A stretch of 38,782 nt of DNA from Pseudomonadota bacterium (GTDB lineage: Bacteria > Pseudomonadota > Alphaproteobacteria > SP197). Below are positions 8,322 to 16,760 of this stretch, piece by piece (positions within the stretch are counted from its first letter, which is position 1; each line of letters begins with the position of its first letter). The notes beneath the pieces were generated by a model. It was not told the DNA's origin and searched no databases. It saw only the letters and a list, made by a program, of their open reading frames with translations. The stretch covers positions 1-38,782 of the forward strand of contig JBCCIS010000050.1 of NCBI GenBank assembly GCA_039028155.1, read 5' to 3'. The translations under genes and the position numbers were made by a program.

Positions 8322-8615
8322 ATGTCGCCTCAACGCCGAATCTTCACCAGTCTTTGCTTGGCCTCGACCATGGCGCTTAGCGCGCCGGCGGCGTTGGCCG
8401 ATGACGAGACGGCGCCTGAATCCGACCAGAATCCAGCCGTGTTGGCCGAAGAGGCCGCCGAAAAGCTGATGCTGGCGCTGGAGCTGATGCTGATGGCGAT
8501 CCCGCAATACGCCATGCCGGAGATCATGGATAACGGCGATATCATCATCCGCCGCCTCAACCCGGAGGACGGCGAGACGTCGGGCGATCCGGAAGCCGAC
8601 GAAACCGAGATTTAA
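8322..8615 (+). CDS. Small exported protein of unknown function
   Basis: A 97-aa protein with a Sec signal peptide (MSPQRR, hydrophobic core, cleavage after PAALA near residue 26). The mature part is acidic, with one amphipathic Leu/Met-rich helix (EKLMLALELMLMAIPQY) followed by a conserved-looking MPEIMDNGDIIIRR and an acidic tail. The ATG at 8322 is preferred over one at 8289 because GAGGGG is correctly spaced and the signal peptide then starts at the N-terminus. I recall similar helix plus NGDIIIRR proteins in other Alphaproteobacteria without known function. It probably acts in the periplasm. Confidence 0.72.
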   Translation: MSPQRRIFTSLCLASTMALSAPAALADDETAPESDQNPAVLAEEAAEKLMLALELMLMAIPQYAMPEIMDNGDIIIRRLNPEDGETSGDPEADETEI

Positions 8616-8661
8616 GCGAGCCTTCAACTCTCCCCCGGGGCCGTGTTAAGACCCCGCCGCC

Positions 8662-10551
8662 ATGTTGACCTTAAGCGATATCACCGTGCGCCTTGGCGGA
8701 CGGGTCATTATTGACGGCGCCAGTGCGACGATCCCCGACGGCCACCGTGTCGGGCTGATCGGACGCAACGGCGCCGGCAAGTCGACGCTGTTGAAGGTCA
8801 TAACTGGCGAACTGGACCCCGATGGCGGCGATGTCGAACTGGGCAGGAACCGTCGCATCGGCCTGATCGCCCAGGAGGCGCCATCCGGCGATGGCACGCC
8901 GCTGGAGACGGTTCTGGCCGCCGATATCGAACGCGCCGATCTGCTGGCCGCCGCCGAAAGCGAAACCGACCCCGCGAAAATCGGCGACATCCATAACCGG
9001 CTGGCCGATATCGACGCCTATGCCGCGCCGTCACGCGCCGCGCGCATCCTTGCCGGCCTCGGTTTCACCGAAGCCGAACAGCACCAGCCGATCGAAAGCT
9101 TCTCCGGCGGTTGGCGGATGCGCGTCGCCCTGGCGGCCCTGTTGTTTACCGAACCCGAGATCCTGCTGCTCGACGAGCCGAGCAACCATTTGGACCTCGA
9201 AGCGACGCTGTGGCTGGAATCGTTTCTGAAAAGCTATCCCAAGACGCTGATCGTGGTGAGCCACGAACGCGATCTCCTGAACAACGTCGCTAATCACATT
9301 CTGCATCTGGCCGCCGGCAAGCTGACTCTCTACCCCGGCGGCTATGACGATTTCGAGCGGCTGCGCGGCGAACGCCTGGCGCAGCTCGAGGCACTGCGCA
9401 CCAGACAGGAGCAGCAGCGCAAGCACCTGCAAAGCTATGTCGATCGCTGGCGCTACAAGGCCCATACGGCGCGCCAGGCGCAGAGCCGTCTGAAGGCGCT
9501 GGCGCGCATGCAGCCGGTCGCTTCCATGGCCGAAGGCGAAACCATCGCGTTTGAGTTCCCCAATCCCAGCGAATTGAAGCCGCCGTTGGTGACCTATGAC
9601 GGCATCGCTGTCGGTTATCAGCCGGAAACACCGGTGCTACAGGAGGTCGGCCTTCGGCTCGATCCCGACGACCGGATCGCGATGCTGGGCCGCAACGGCA
9701 ATGGCAAGACGACGCTTGCCCGGCTTCTGGCGCACCGGCTGGAGCCGATGGCCGGTGACCGTCACGAGGCCACTAAGCTGAAGGTCGGCTACTTCGCCCA
9801 GCATCAGGTCGAGGAACTGCGCTCCGGCGACACGCCCCTGCAGCACATGACCCGCCTGATGCCCGACGCCAAGCCGGCCGCCGTGCGCGGGCAACTCGGC
9901 CGGTTTGGGTTTTCCGGCGACAAGGCGCTGACGGAGGTGTCGAAGCTCTCGGGCGGCGAGCGGGCGCGCCTGGCGCTGGCGCTCATCACCCGCGAAGCGC
10001 CGCATGTGCTGATCCTGGACGAGCCGACCAACCATTTGGACGTCGATGCGCGAGAAGCGCTCGTCCAGGCGATCAACGACTTCACCGGCGCCGTCATCCT
10101 GGTCAGTCATGACCGGCATCTCGTCGAATTGACGGCCGATCGCCTGTGGCTGATCGCCGACGGGACGGCGCGCGAATTCACCGGCAGCCTGGATGACTAT
10201 CGCCGCCAGGTCCTGAGCGGATCGGGCGAAGCGAAAGATGCCGCCGAGCCAGGCGGCAAGGTCAACCGCAAGGAAGCGCGCCGCGCCGCGGCCAAGGCGC
10301 GCGAACGCACGAGCGCGCTGCGCAAACAAGTCAAGGAAGCTGAAGCGCTGATCGAAAAACTGTCGCGCGAGCGCAGCGAGATCGACCACGCGCTGTTTCA
10401 TCCCGATCAGTACGAAGGCGACAAAGCCGGCCAACCCGCAACAAACCTGATGAAGAAGCGCGCCGATATCGAAAAGCGCCTGGAAAAAGCGGAAGCCGAC
10501 TGGCTGGATGCCCAGCACAAGCTGGAAGCCGCCGAAAGCGACGCGGCCTGA
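8662..10551 (+). CDS. ABC-F family ATPase, Uup-type
   Basis: The 629-aa protein has two ABC ATPase domains in one chain and no membrane segments. Domain 1 has GRNGAGKST (about 34-42), signature SFSGGWRMR (147-154) and LLLDEPSNHLD (168-178). Domain 2 has GRNGNGKTT, LSGGERAR and LILDEPTNHLD. The Lys-rich inter-domain linker and a C-terminal coiled coil (about 540-629) match Uup rather than EttA. ABC-F proteins bind the ribosome E site or, for Uup, also DNA and branched intermediates. Both catalytic Glu residues are kept. The ATG at 8662 has no obvious ribosome-binding site. It is followed after 33 bp by the SAM-hydrolase-like gene. Confidence 0.93.
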   Translation: MLTLSDITVRLGGRVIIDGASATIPDGHRVGLIGRNGAGKSTLLKVITGELDPDGGDVELGRNRRIGLIAQEAPSGDGTPLETVLAADIERADLLAAAESETDPAKIGDIHNRLADIDAYAAPSRAARILAGLGFTEAEQHQPIESFSGGWRMRVALAALLFTEPEILLLDEPSNHLDLEATLWLESFLKSYPKTLIVVSHERDLLNNVANHILHLAAGKLTLYPGGYDDFERLRGERLAQLEALRTRQEQQRKHLQSYVDRWRYKAHTARQAQSRLKALARMQPVASMAEGETIAFEFPNPSELKPPLVTYDGIAVGYQPETPVLQEVGLRLDPDDRIAMLGRNGNGKTTLARLLAHRLEPMAGDRHEATKLKVGYFAQHQVEELRSGDTPLQHMTRLMPDAKPAAVRGQLGRFGFSGDKALTEVSKLSGGERARLALALITREAPHVLILDEPTNHLDVDAREALVQAINDFTGAVILVSHDRHLVELTADRLWLIADGTAREFTGSLDDYRRQVLSGSGEAKDAAEPGGKVNRKEARRAAAKARERTSALRKQVKEAEALIEKLSRERSEIDHALFHPDQYEGDKAGQPATNLMKKRADIEKRLEKAEADWLDAQHKLEAAESDAA

Positions 10552-10584
10552 CCGCACCGACGACATAGCAGACAGGGGGCCATC

Positions 10585-11511
10585 ATGATGCCTGTTACTT
10601 TGGCGAGAAGGATCGTCTGGCTGACCGCCGCCGTGCTCGCGACGGCAATGGCTATGTCGCCCGTCTATGCACAGGAAACGAACGGCATTGTCGTGCTTCA
10701 GTCGGACAAAGGCACACGGCACGGCGCGGCCGCCCAGATGAAGGGTATCGCCCTTTCATTCGACTCCTATCTGCAGGTCGTCGATTCGACCCATGATATC
10801 GCGCCCTTCGATCTGTGGGAGGCCGCGCAGACCCTGGACGCCGCGCTCGGCTATTTTCCCCCCGGCACGGTGTTCGTGTCGGCCGTCGACGATAGTCCGT
10901 TATCGGAAAGGCAACCGGTCGTGATGCTGACCGAGAGCGGACATTTCATCGCGACACCGGACAACGGTACGTTGACGCTGGTTGCCGAGAACTACGGTGT
11001 CGTCGATGTTCGTATCATCGAGGTGACGCGCAACCCCGAACCAGGCGATCAGGACTATTACACGTTCACCGGGCGGGACGTGTTTGTCGCAACGGCCGCC
11101 GCGCTCGCCGGAGGCATTATCGGCTTCGGCGACGTCGGACCTTCGATCGGCGGTTCGTATGTTCGTCTCGAGCTCGATGAACCCAGGATCAGCGCCGGCA
11201 CCATCACCGGGTTCGTCAGCCTGATCCACTATCCCTTTGGCAACCTGTGGACCAACATCGACCAGGAAACCTTCAGCTCACTCGGCGCCAGCTACGGCGA
11301 CGTGCTGACGGTAACGATCTCCGAAGACGACCAAGTCATCTATCAGGATTCAGTCACCTATGCCGCCGCCTACCCAGACGTCGAGCCTGGTGCGCCGCTG
11401 ATCCTGTTGAACAATGTCGGTAACATGTCGCTGGCCCTGAGTTTCGCGAACTTCGCGGAGACTTACGGCGTCGGCGCCGGCCCGCAATGGCGGATTACCT
11501 TCGAACGGTGA
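10585..11511 (+). CDS. Exported SAM hydroxide adenosyltransferase-like protein (DUF62), altered active site
   Basis: The 308-aa protein matches the DUF62/fluorinase superfamily, whose canonical members hydrolyse S-adenosylmethionine to adenosine and methionine. Seen: LQSDKGTRHGA (Asp41), VSAVDDSPLSER (Asp102, Arg109), GHFIATPDNGTL, and C-terminal FGNLWTNI. The N-terminus is a clear Sec signal peptide with cleavage after PVYA (about residue 29), so the mature protein is periplasmic. The known catalytic triad is Asp-Arg-His, the His lying in a TFHGRD motif; here that position reads TFTGRD (Thr162), so the His appears replaced. Asp102 and Arg109 keep the 7-residue spacing. AGGGGG precedes ATGATG. 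It may bind a nucleoside rather than cleave SAM. Confidence 0.83.
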   Translation: MMPVTLARRIVWLTAAVLATAMAMSPVYAQETNGIVVLQSDKGTRHGAAAQMKGIALSFDSYLQVVDSTHDIAPFDLWEAAQTLDAALGYFPPGTVFVSAVDDSPLSERQPVVMLTESGHFIATPDNGTLTLVAENYGVVDVRIIEVTRNPEPGDQDYYTFTGRDVFVATAAALAGGIIGFGDVGPSIGGSYVRLELDEPRISAGTITGFVSLIHYPFGNLWTNIDQETFSSLGASYGDVLTVTISEDDQVIYQDSVTYAAAYPDVEPGAPLILLNNVGNMSLALSFANFAETYGVGAGPQWRITFER

Positions 11512-11543
11512 CGGCACGAACGGCCGCGTGGTCCAGTAAACCG

Positions 11544-12119
11544 TCAGCTCAGATGGCGCTCATAGTGGGCGCGCGCCTTCGCCCGGTTGCCGCACGTGGT
11601 CATCGAACACCAGCGTCGTGTGTGACCGCGCGAGGTGTCCAGGAACAGCCACCCACAATGGGTCCCCGGGCACGTCTTGACGTTGCCGACCTGACCTGAG
11701 GTCAGGAGCTCCGACGCCGACCACGCGACCGGACCCATGAGCCATGTCTCAAGACGAGCGCCGGCGTCGTAGGTTACGCCGCCCTCGCTCGCGACAAGAC
11801 GCGCGTGGCGTGCGCCCAGCGCCATCGCCTTGTTCAGCCGTTCGATGTCTTCCCTCGCGTGATCGCATCTGCTGTCAGGCGAGAGAAGCCGATGGAGGCT
11901 CTCCCTGAGCGCAAGGCACGAGCTCATGGTCCCGGTGTCTGTCGTTCTTTGGTGACCGGGAGCCAACAGGCCGACATGGCGACCCCATGCCCAAAGGTCG
12001 TCGTGATCCCCCAGGAACTCCCGCTCGATCCCGTCTCCACCGCGATTGGCTGTGTTGACGAAATCGAGGCAAAGCCTACCGCCGAACAAGCCCAACGAAC
12101 CCGCGCCTACTGACACCAT
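11544..12119 (-). CDS. CGNR zinc-finger transcriptional regulator (ABATE domain)
   Basis: The 191-aa protein begins with the ABATE-type motif FGGRLCLDFVNT and ends with the CGNR zinc finger: CPGTHC, then RRWCSMTTCGNR (four Cys), then a basic helix. This family is annotated as putative stress-induced regulators that bind DNA through the finger. ATG at 12119 is preferred over GTG at 12128 because GGGGGTG is then correctly spaced. The gene is divergent from azlCD across about 90 bp containing two matching palindromes, so it most likely controls azlCD and itself (inference). Confidence 0.88.
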   Translation of the reverse strand: MVSVGAGSLGLFGGRLCLDFVNTANRGGDGIEREFLGDHDDLWAWGRHVGLLAPGHQRTTDTGTMSSCLALRESLHRLLSPDSRCDHAREDIERLNKAMALGARHARLVASEGGVTYDAGARLETWLMGPVAWSASELLTSGQVGNVKTCPGTHCGWLFLDTSRGHTRRWCSMTTCGNRAKARAHYERHLS

Positions 12120-12145
12120 CGCCGTCACCCCCGGCCAAATCAGTT

Positions 12146-12165
12146 CTAACCAGCTTAGCGGTTGA
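12146..12165. promoter_or_regulatory. Candidate operator copy 1 (CTAACC-N8-GGTT)
   Basis: CTAACC (12146-12151), 8 nt, then GGTTGA, an imperfect palindrome overlapping the proposed -35 box at 12162. It has the same spacing and half-sites as copy 2, centred 45 bp away. Possible CGNR-protein binding site. Confidence 0.5.
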
Positions 12166-12191
12166 CTCCGCCATTCCCTAATCTCTATACC
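12162..12191 (+). promoter_or_regulatory. Candidate sigma-70 promoter for azlCD
   Basis: TTGACT (12162-12167) and TATACC (12186-12191) are separated by 18 bp, the best -35/-10 pair seen in any spacer of this window. The predicted start near 12198 gives a short leader to the GTG at 12213. Palindromes overlap both ends. Confidence 0.55.
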
Positions 12192-12210
12192 TAACCTATT
12201 AAATGGTTAG
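12191..12210. promoter_or_regulatory. Candidate operator copy 2 (CTAACC-N8-GGTTAG)
   Basis: A palindrome with perfect 6-bp arms and an AT-rich 8-nt spacer, covering the end of the -10 box and the expected transcription start of azlC. A bound protein here would block initiation. Confidence 0.55.
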
Positions 12211-12212
12211 AT

Positions 12213-12923
12213 GTGCAGACGATGCAAGATACAGATGATACGGTCGTCCTCACGTGGCGCGGTATCAGAAGCGGCATACCGGATATCGCGCCGGTCGCGC
12301 TCTATGCCGTCGTGCTCGGCATCGCCTTTGGCGCGGCGGCGCAGCAAGCCGGTCTGACGGACGTCGAGACAACACTGATGAGTGCCGCCGTGTTTTCTGG
12401 CGCCGCGCAGTTTGTCGCGCTCGACATGGGCCTGGATCGCGCCGGCCTGGGCGCCCTCCTGCTGGCGGTGCTGGCCGTCAACACACGGCATGTCCTGTTG
12501 GGCGCGGCCCTCCATCCGTGGCTGCGCCACCTCGGCCCGTGGCGGCGCTTCGGCACCGCGGCCCTGCTGAGCGATGCGAACTGGGCGATGGCCATGAGCT
12601 ACCGTGCGCAAGGCGGCAATGATGTCGGCGTGCTCGTCGGCGGTGGATTGGCGCTATGGGTCTGCTGGTTTACCGGCACCGTGGCCGGTCTGACCGCCAC
12701 CGGTGCGCTGCTGGACCCTGAGCGCTACGGCCTCGACATCCTGATGCTCGCCTTCTTCGCGACCGTCCTGGTCAGCATGTGGCGCGGGCGCGTGAACGTG
12801 TTGCCCTGGTTAGCGGCGGCGATCGTCTCCCTACTCGGCCTGTGGCTGCTCCCGACGAACTGGCACATCATGGCGGGTGCCCTCGCAGGCGGTGTCGTGG
12901 GCGCAGCGCTCTACCGTGAGTGA
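12213..12923 (+). CDS. azlC: AzlC family permease, large subunit of branched-chain amino acid exporter
   Basis: The 236-aa integral membrane protein has the family opening IRSGIPDIAPVALYAVVLGIAF, the FSGAAQFVAL segment and NTRHVLLGAALHPWL, followed by five or so hydrophobic helices. AzlC with AzlD forms an exporter for branched-chain amino acids (BrnFE type in Corynebacterium). The start is GTG 12213 or ATG 12222; neither has a strong ribosome-binding site, which fits a short-leader transcript. It overlaps azlD by 8 bp. Divergent CGNR regulator and operator-like palindromes suggest local repression. Confidence 0.88.
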   Translation: MQTMQDTDDTVVLTWRGIRSGIPDIAPVALYAVVLGIAFGAAAQQAGLTDVETTLMSAAVFSGAAQFVALDMGLDRAGLGALLLAVLAVNTRHVLLGAALHPWLRHLGPWRRFGTAALLSDANWAMAMSYRAQGGNDVGVLVGGGLALWVCWFTGTVAGLTATGALLDPERYGLDILMLAFFATVLVSMWRGRVNVLPWLAAAIVSLLGLWLLPTNWHIMAGALAGGVVGAALYRE

Positions 12924-13221
12924 CCCCTCGACAATCCTTGTCATCGTGGCTCTGGCCGCGGTGACCTACCTGACCCGGGCCGGCGGTCTGTTGATCATGA
13001 GCGTGGTGCCGGTGACGCCACGTATAGAAGCCTTCCTGGAAAGCCTGTCGAGCTCCGTGATGGTCGCCATCGTCGTGCCCGCGCTGCTGACCGGTGATAC
13101 CGGCACGATCATCGGCATCGCGGCTGTGTTTGCCGCCATGGTGATGACAAAGAACATGCTGATTGCCATGACAGCGGGTGTCGTGGTTGCAGCGCTTACC
13201 CGGCTGTCGCTTGGAGTCTGA
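12916..13221 (+). CDS. azlD: AzlD family protein, small subunit of branched-chain amino acid exporter
   Basis: A 101-aa protein with three to four hydrophobic helices (VIVALAAVTYLTRAGG, MVAIVVPALL, IIGIAAVFAAMVM, MLIAMTAGVVVAAL), the usual AzlD/BrnE layout including the conserved TYLTRAGG. GTG at 12916 is preferred: the upstream extension to 12877 lies inside azlC and reads as a shadow. The 8-bp overlap with azlC indicates coupled translation. It is convergent with the M24 gene 9 bp away. Confidence 0.87.
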   Translation: MSDPSTILVIVALAAVTYLTRAGGLLIMSVVPVTPRIEAFLESLSSSVMVAIVVPALLTGDTGTIIGIAAVFAAMVMTKNMLIAMTAGVVVAALTRLSLGV

Positions 13222-13230
13222 GCAAGGCTC

Positions 13231-14403
13231 CTACCAGTGCCGTACGACGGCATCGGTCAACAGCTCGATGCCGTCGTCGGTCACCAACACAGTCTCTTCG
13301 AAGTCGCCGACATAACCCATGTGGCGCACACTGCGCTCGACACAGAGCACCATGTCCTTTTGCAACACCGTCTGATCGGATTCGACCAGCCACGGCGAAT
13401 CCCAGCCAAGACCGATGCCGTGGCCGAAACCCTTGAACGCGCCCTCCAACGGGAAACCCTGTCCCTCAAGCGCCTGGCGTCCAACCCGCGCGACCTCGGC
13501 GGCGGTGACGCCGGGGCGGATGACGTCCATGGCGGCCTGGACAGCGATGATCGGTGCCTCGAACACGCGCACCTGTTCGGCGGTCGGCTGGCCTATCGGC
13601 TTGGAGCGGGCATGATCGAAGTAGTAACCGTCGACGGCGCCGGAAATGCCGACATGGAACCAGTCCCCGTCTTCCAGGACATCGTCGGAGCCCCAGGTCG
13701 GGAAACTGTTGGCGACGGACCGCGGGTTGTTGCCGCCGCGCCCCGACGACATGAAGGAGTTGTAGAGAATGCCGCCCTGGGTCACCAGCACCTCCATGCC
13801 GGCGGCAACCACCTCGCCATGGCTGACACCCGCCTCGGCGCGGTCCAGCATGGCCTCGGTCGCCTGACAGCCGACCTTTGACGCACGCCTGAGCGCGGCG
13901 ATCTCGCCCGGCGATTTCACCATACGGATGGTCATCATGATCTCGTCGGCGGGCAGCCACTCTGCTTCGGGAAACGCCGCCGCCAATCGGCGGTGGACGG
14001 CCCACGGCAGGGTGTCCGAACCGGCGACGCCAATGCGCGCGGACTGCAGGCCGGCCTTGCCGATCGCCTCGATCAGCGACGCAATGACATCGCCGGTGAT
14101 GACATGCTCGTCAATGTGGAGTTCCTCAGGCCGTTTGGGCACATCGTCGGCGATCAGAACCGGCGCTTCGTCTTTGCCCATCAGAACGAACGCATGCGCC
14201 CGCGCCGTCCATTCGCCGGGGACATCGGGGATGAACGGGAAACGCGTGTAGAAGTTCGTGAGGTACATGACGTCGGCGTAGCGGTCCGTCGTGCCGCCGC
14301 CACGCGAACACACCAGCAGTGCGTCCAAACCGGCGCGCGCGACCGCTTGGCGCACTTTCTCGCGGCGTTCGTCGAATTCCCTGGCGCTGATCCCTGCTGT
14401 CAT
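13231..14403 (-). CDS. M24 family (creatinase/Xaa-Pro peptidase fold) protein with incomplete metal site
   Basis: The 390-aa protein has an N-terminal creatinase-type domain (to about 160) and a C-terminal pita-bread domain with GFGHGIGL (His328), VLCVERS (Glu356) and DFEETVLVT (Glu369). The second metal Asp is kept (Asp263 in YYFDHARS), but the position 11 residues upstream that normally carries the first Asp reads VGISG, so one of five canonical ligands is missing. Loss of metal ligands is typical of creatinase and some ectoine-hydrolase-like members rather than true aminopeptidase P. It starts at 14403, 11 bp after the molybdenum hydroxylase stop, so the two are likely co-transcribed. C-N hydrolase activity is likely; the substrate is unknown. 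Confidence 0.85.
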   Translation of the reverse strand: MTAGISAREFDERREKVRQAVARAGLDALLVCSRGGGTTDRYADVMYLTNFYTRFPFIPDVPGEWTARAHAFVLMGKDEAPVLIADDVPKRPEELHIDEHVITGDVIASLIEAIGKAGLQSARIGVAGSDTLPWAVHRRLAAAFPEAEWLPADEIMMTIRMVKSPGEIAALRRASKVGCQATEAMLDRAEAGVSHGEVVAAGMEVLVTQGGILYNSFMSSGRGGNNPRSVANSFPTWGSDDVLEDGDWFHVGISGAVDGYYFDHARSKPIGQPTAEQVRVFEAPIIAVQAAMDVIRPGVTAAEVARVGRQALEGQGFPLEGAFKGFGHGIGLGWDSPWLVESDQTVLQKDMVLCVERSVRHMGYVGDFEETVLVTDDGIELLTDAVVRHW

Positions 14404-14414
14404 GACAACTCCCG

Positions 14415-16748
14415 TTACGCTGCGTTCTCTCTCGCCTGCCTGATCAAACGCCAGAGCTTGTCAGGCGTTGCCGGCATGTCGACATGGCGCACACCGATCG
14501 GGCGCAAGGCGTTGAGCAGCGCGTTCATCGCCGCCGGCGCCGATCCGGTGGCGCCCGCTTCGCCACATCCCTTGACGCCCAGCTTGTTGTTTTTGGCCGG
14601 GACCTCGATGGTCTCGAAAGCGATCGACGAGAGGTCGCTGGCGCGCGGCAGCTGGTAATCCATGAACGAACCGCTCAAGAGCTGGCCGGTCTCGTCATAG
14701 ACCGTATGTTCGGCGAAGGCCTGACCCACGCCCTGCGCAACACCGCCATGGACCTGACCCTCGACCAGCATCGGGTTGACGATAACGCCGAAGTCGTCGA
14801 CGACCAGATAGTTCAGAATGTCGATGACACCAGTTTCCGGATCAACCTCGAGCTCGCACAGATGCGTGCCGTTGGGAAAGGTGACGCCCGGCGCCTTGTA
14901 GCTGCCAACGGCCTGCAGGCCAGGATCCGTCTCAGGCGGCAGTTTGGCCGGGTTCAACGCGGCCGCCGCGACTTCTGTCAGGCTGACCGAGCGGTCAGTG
15001 CCGACGATGCGGAACGAGCCGTCGGCAAATTCGATATCCGCCTCCGACGCTTCCAGGGCCTGGGCGGCGACCTTGCGACCTTTGTCGATGACGTTGTCGA
15101 TGGCGACGGCGCAGGCATTGCCACCGACAGCGATGAAGTTCGAGCCGCCGACACCACTGCCATAGGGCGTCGCGTCACTGTCGCCTTGGACGATCCGCAC
15201 GTTCTCGATGGGCACGCCCAGCCGGTCGGCGGTCAATTGGGCATAGGCCGTATCGTGCCCCTGACCGTTGGTAATCGTGCCGACAAAAAGCGTCACGCCG
15301 CCTGAGGGATCGACACGAATGTCGACCATGTCCGGCCCGCCGCCGCCACACCGTTCGATGTAACAGGCGAACCCAAAGCCTCGCAGCCTGCCGGCGTCGG
15401 CTGACGCCTTGCGCCGTGCTTCAAAGCCGGCGTGATCGCCCAGCGCCAGCGCGCGCTCCAGATGGCGGGCGAAGTCGCCGTCGTCGTATGTCATGCCAAC
15501 CTGGGTCACGTAAGGAAACTCGTCGCGCGGGACGAAGTTCTTGCGCCGCAACGCCTCGGGCGCGACGCCCAGCTCAGCCGCCGCCTGATCCATCAAGCGT
15601 TCGACACAGTAAGCCGTCTCTGGCCGGCCGGCGCCACGATAGGCATCCATCGGCACCATGTTGGTGTAGACCGCGCGCACGCGCACGTGGATCGCCGGGA
15701 TATCGTAGAGGCCCGACAGCAGAATGGTGCTGGCGGAGGTCGGCACCGCCGGCGCGTAGTTCGAGAGATAGGCACCAAGATTAGCGATCAGGTCGACTTT
15801 CAGGCCAAGAACGCGGTGGTCGCAATCCAATGCCAGTTGCGCTGTCGTCACGTTATCGCGGCCCTGGGTATCGCTCATGAACGATTCGGTGCGCTCACCA
15901 GTCCAACGCACGGGCCGGCCGAACCGGCGCGCGGCGTCCAGCACCAACACCTGCTCAGGGTAGAGGAAGTTCTTCATGCCGAACGCGCCGCCGACATCGC
16001 CGGTGGTCACGTGGACGGATGTCCGCGGTACGTGGAAGATCTTGTCGGCCAGGACGTTTTGCAGGAAGTGGACACCTTGCGAACCGGAATCCAGTTCAAA
16101 GCGCTGAGTCGCTGGATCATGACTGCCGCGCGACGCCCGTGGCTCCATCGGGTTGACGATGACGCGATTATTGACGAGGTCGAGCGTGATGACATGTGCC
16201 GCACCAGCAAACGCCGCCTCGGTCGCGGCCTTGTCGCCGTTCGACCAGTCGAGCGCGACGTTGCCTGGCGCATCCGGCCAGATTACAACCGCCGTTTCCG
16301 CCATGGCACCTGCTGTAGAGGCGACAGCATCGAGCGGCTCGAAGTCGACCTCGATCAGTTCGGCGGCGTCTTTCGCCTGGCTCAACGTCTCGGCCACAAC
16401 GAACGCGACGGGCTCGCCGACGTGACGGATGCGACCGCGGGCCAACGCCGGACGCGGCGGATGGTACATCGGCGTGCCGTCACTGTTGTCCGGACGGACC
16501 GAACAGGGTAAATCGCCAACACCGTCCGCATCCAGGTCGTCGATCGTGACGACACCGATGACGCCGGATGCACCGCGCGCCGCGTCGACGTTCAGACTGA
16601 CGATATCCGCATGGGCATAGGGCGAGCGCAGGACATAGCCATGGACCTCGCCAAAGGCAGCGCCGTCATCGGTAAAACGGCCGTTCCCGGTGATCAGACG
16701 CAGGTCTTCGATGCGGCGGACCGGTTGGCCCAGGGCAAACTGGCTCAA
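14415..16748 (-). CDS. Molybdopterin-binding subunit of a xanthine dehydrogenase/CoxL form II family hydroxylase
   Basis: The 777-aa protein starts with the family motif GQPVRRIEDLRLITGNGRF, contains GDVGGAFGMK (about 250-259), DAYRGAGR (368-375) and GCGEAGATGSAP with the catalytic Glu near 730. AYRGAGR is the form II signature; genuine CO dehydrogenase (form I) has AYRCSFR. Such subunits carry Mo-MCD cofactor and hydroxylate aldehydes, purines or N-heterocycles. The usual FAD (medium) and 2Fe-2S (small) subunit genes are not in the window. The start is TTG with AGGAG 7 nt upstream. An M24 protein follows. Confidence 0.9.
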   Translation of the reverse strand: MSQFALGQPVRRIEDLRLITGNGRFTDDGAAFGEVHGYVLRSPYAHADIVSLNVDAARGASGVIGVVTIDDLDADGVGDLPCSVRPDNSDGTPMYHPPRPALARGRIRHVGEPVAFVVAETLSQAKDAAELIEVDFEPLDAVASTAGAMAETAVVIWPDAPGNVALDWSNGDKAATEAAFAGAAHVITLDLVNNRVIVNPMEPRASRGSHDPATQRFELDSGSQGVHFLQNVLADKIFHVPRTSVHVTTGDVGGAFGMKNFLYPEQVLVLDAARRFGRPVRWTGERTESFMSDTQGRDNVTTAQLALDCDHRVLGLKVDLIANLGAYLSNYAPAVPTSASTILLSGLYDIPAIHVRVRAVYTNMVPMDAYRGAGRPETAYCVERLMDQAAAELGVAPEALRRKNFVPRDEFPYVTQVGMTYDDGDFARHLERALALGDHAGFEARRKASADAGRLRGFGFACYIERCGGGGPDMVDIRVDPSGGVTLFVGTITNGQGHDTAYAQLTADRLGVPIENVRIVQGDSDATPYGSGVGGSNFIAVGGNACAVAIDNVIDKGRKVAAQALEASEADIEFADGSFRIVGTDRSVSLTEVAAAALNPAKLPPETDPGLQAVGSYKAPGVTFPNGTHLCELEVDPETGVIDILNYLVVDDFGVIVNPMLVEGQVHGGVAQGVGQAFAEHTVYDETGQLLSGSFMDYQLPRASDLSSIAFETIEVPAKNNKLGVKGCGEAGATGSAPAAMNALLNALRPIGVRHVDMPATPDKLWRLIRQARENAA

Positions 16749-16760
16749 CGCCCCGCTCCT

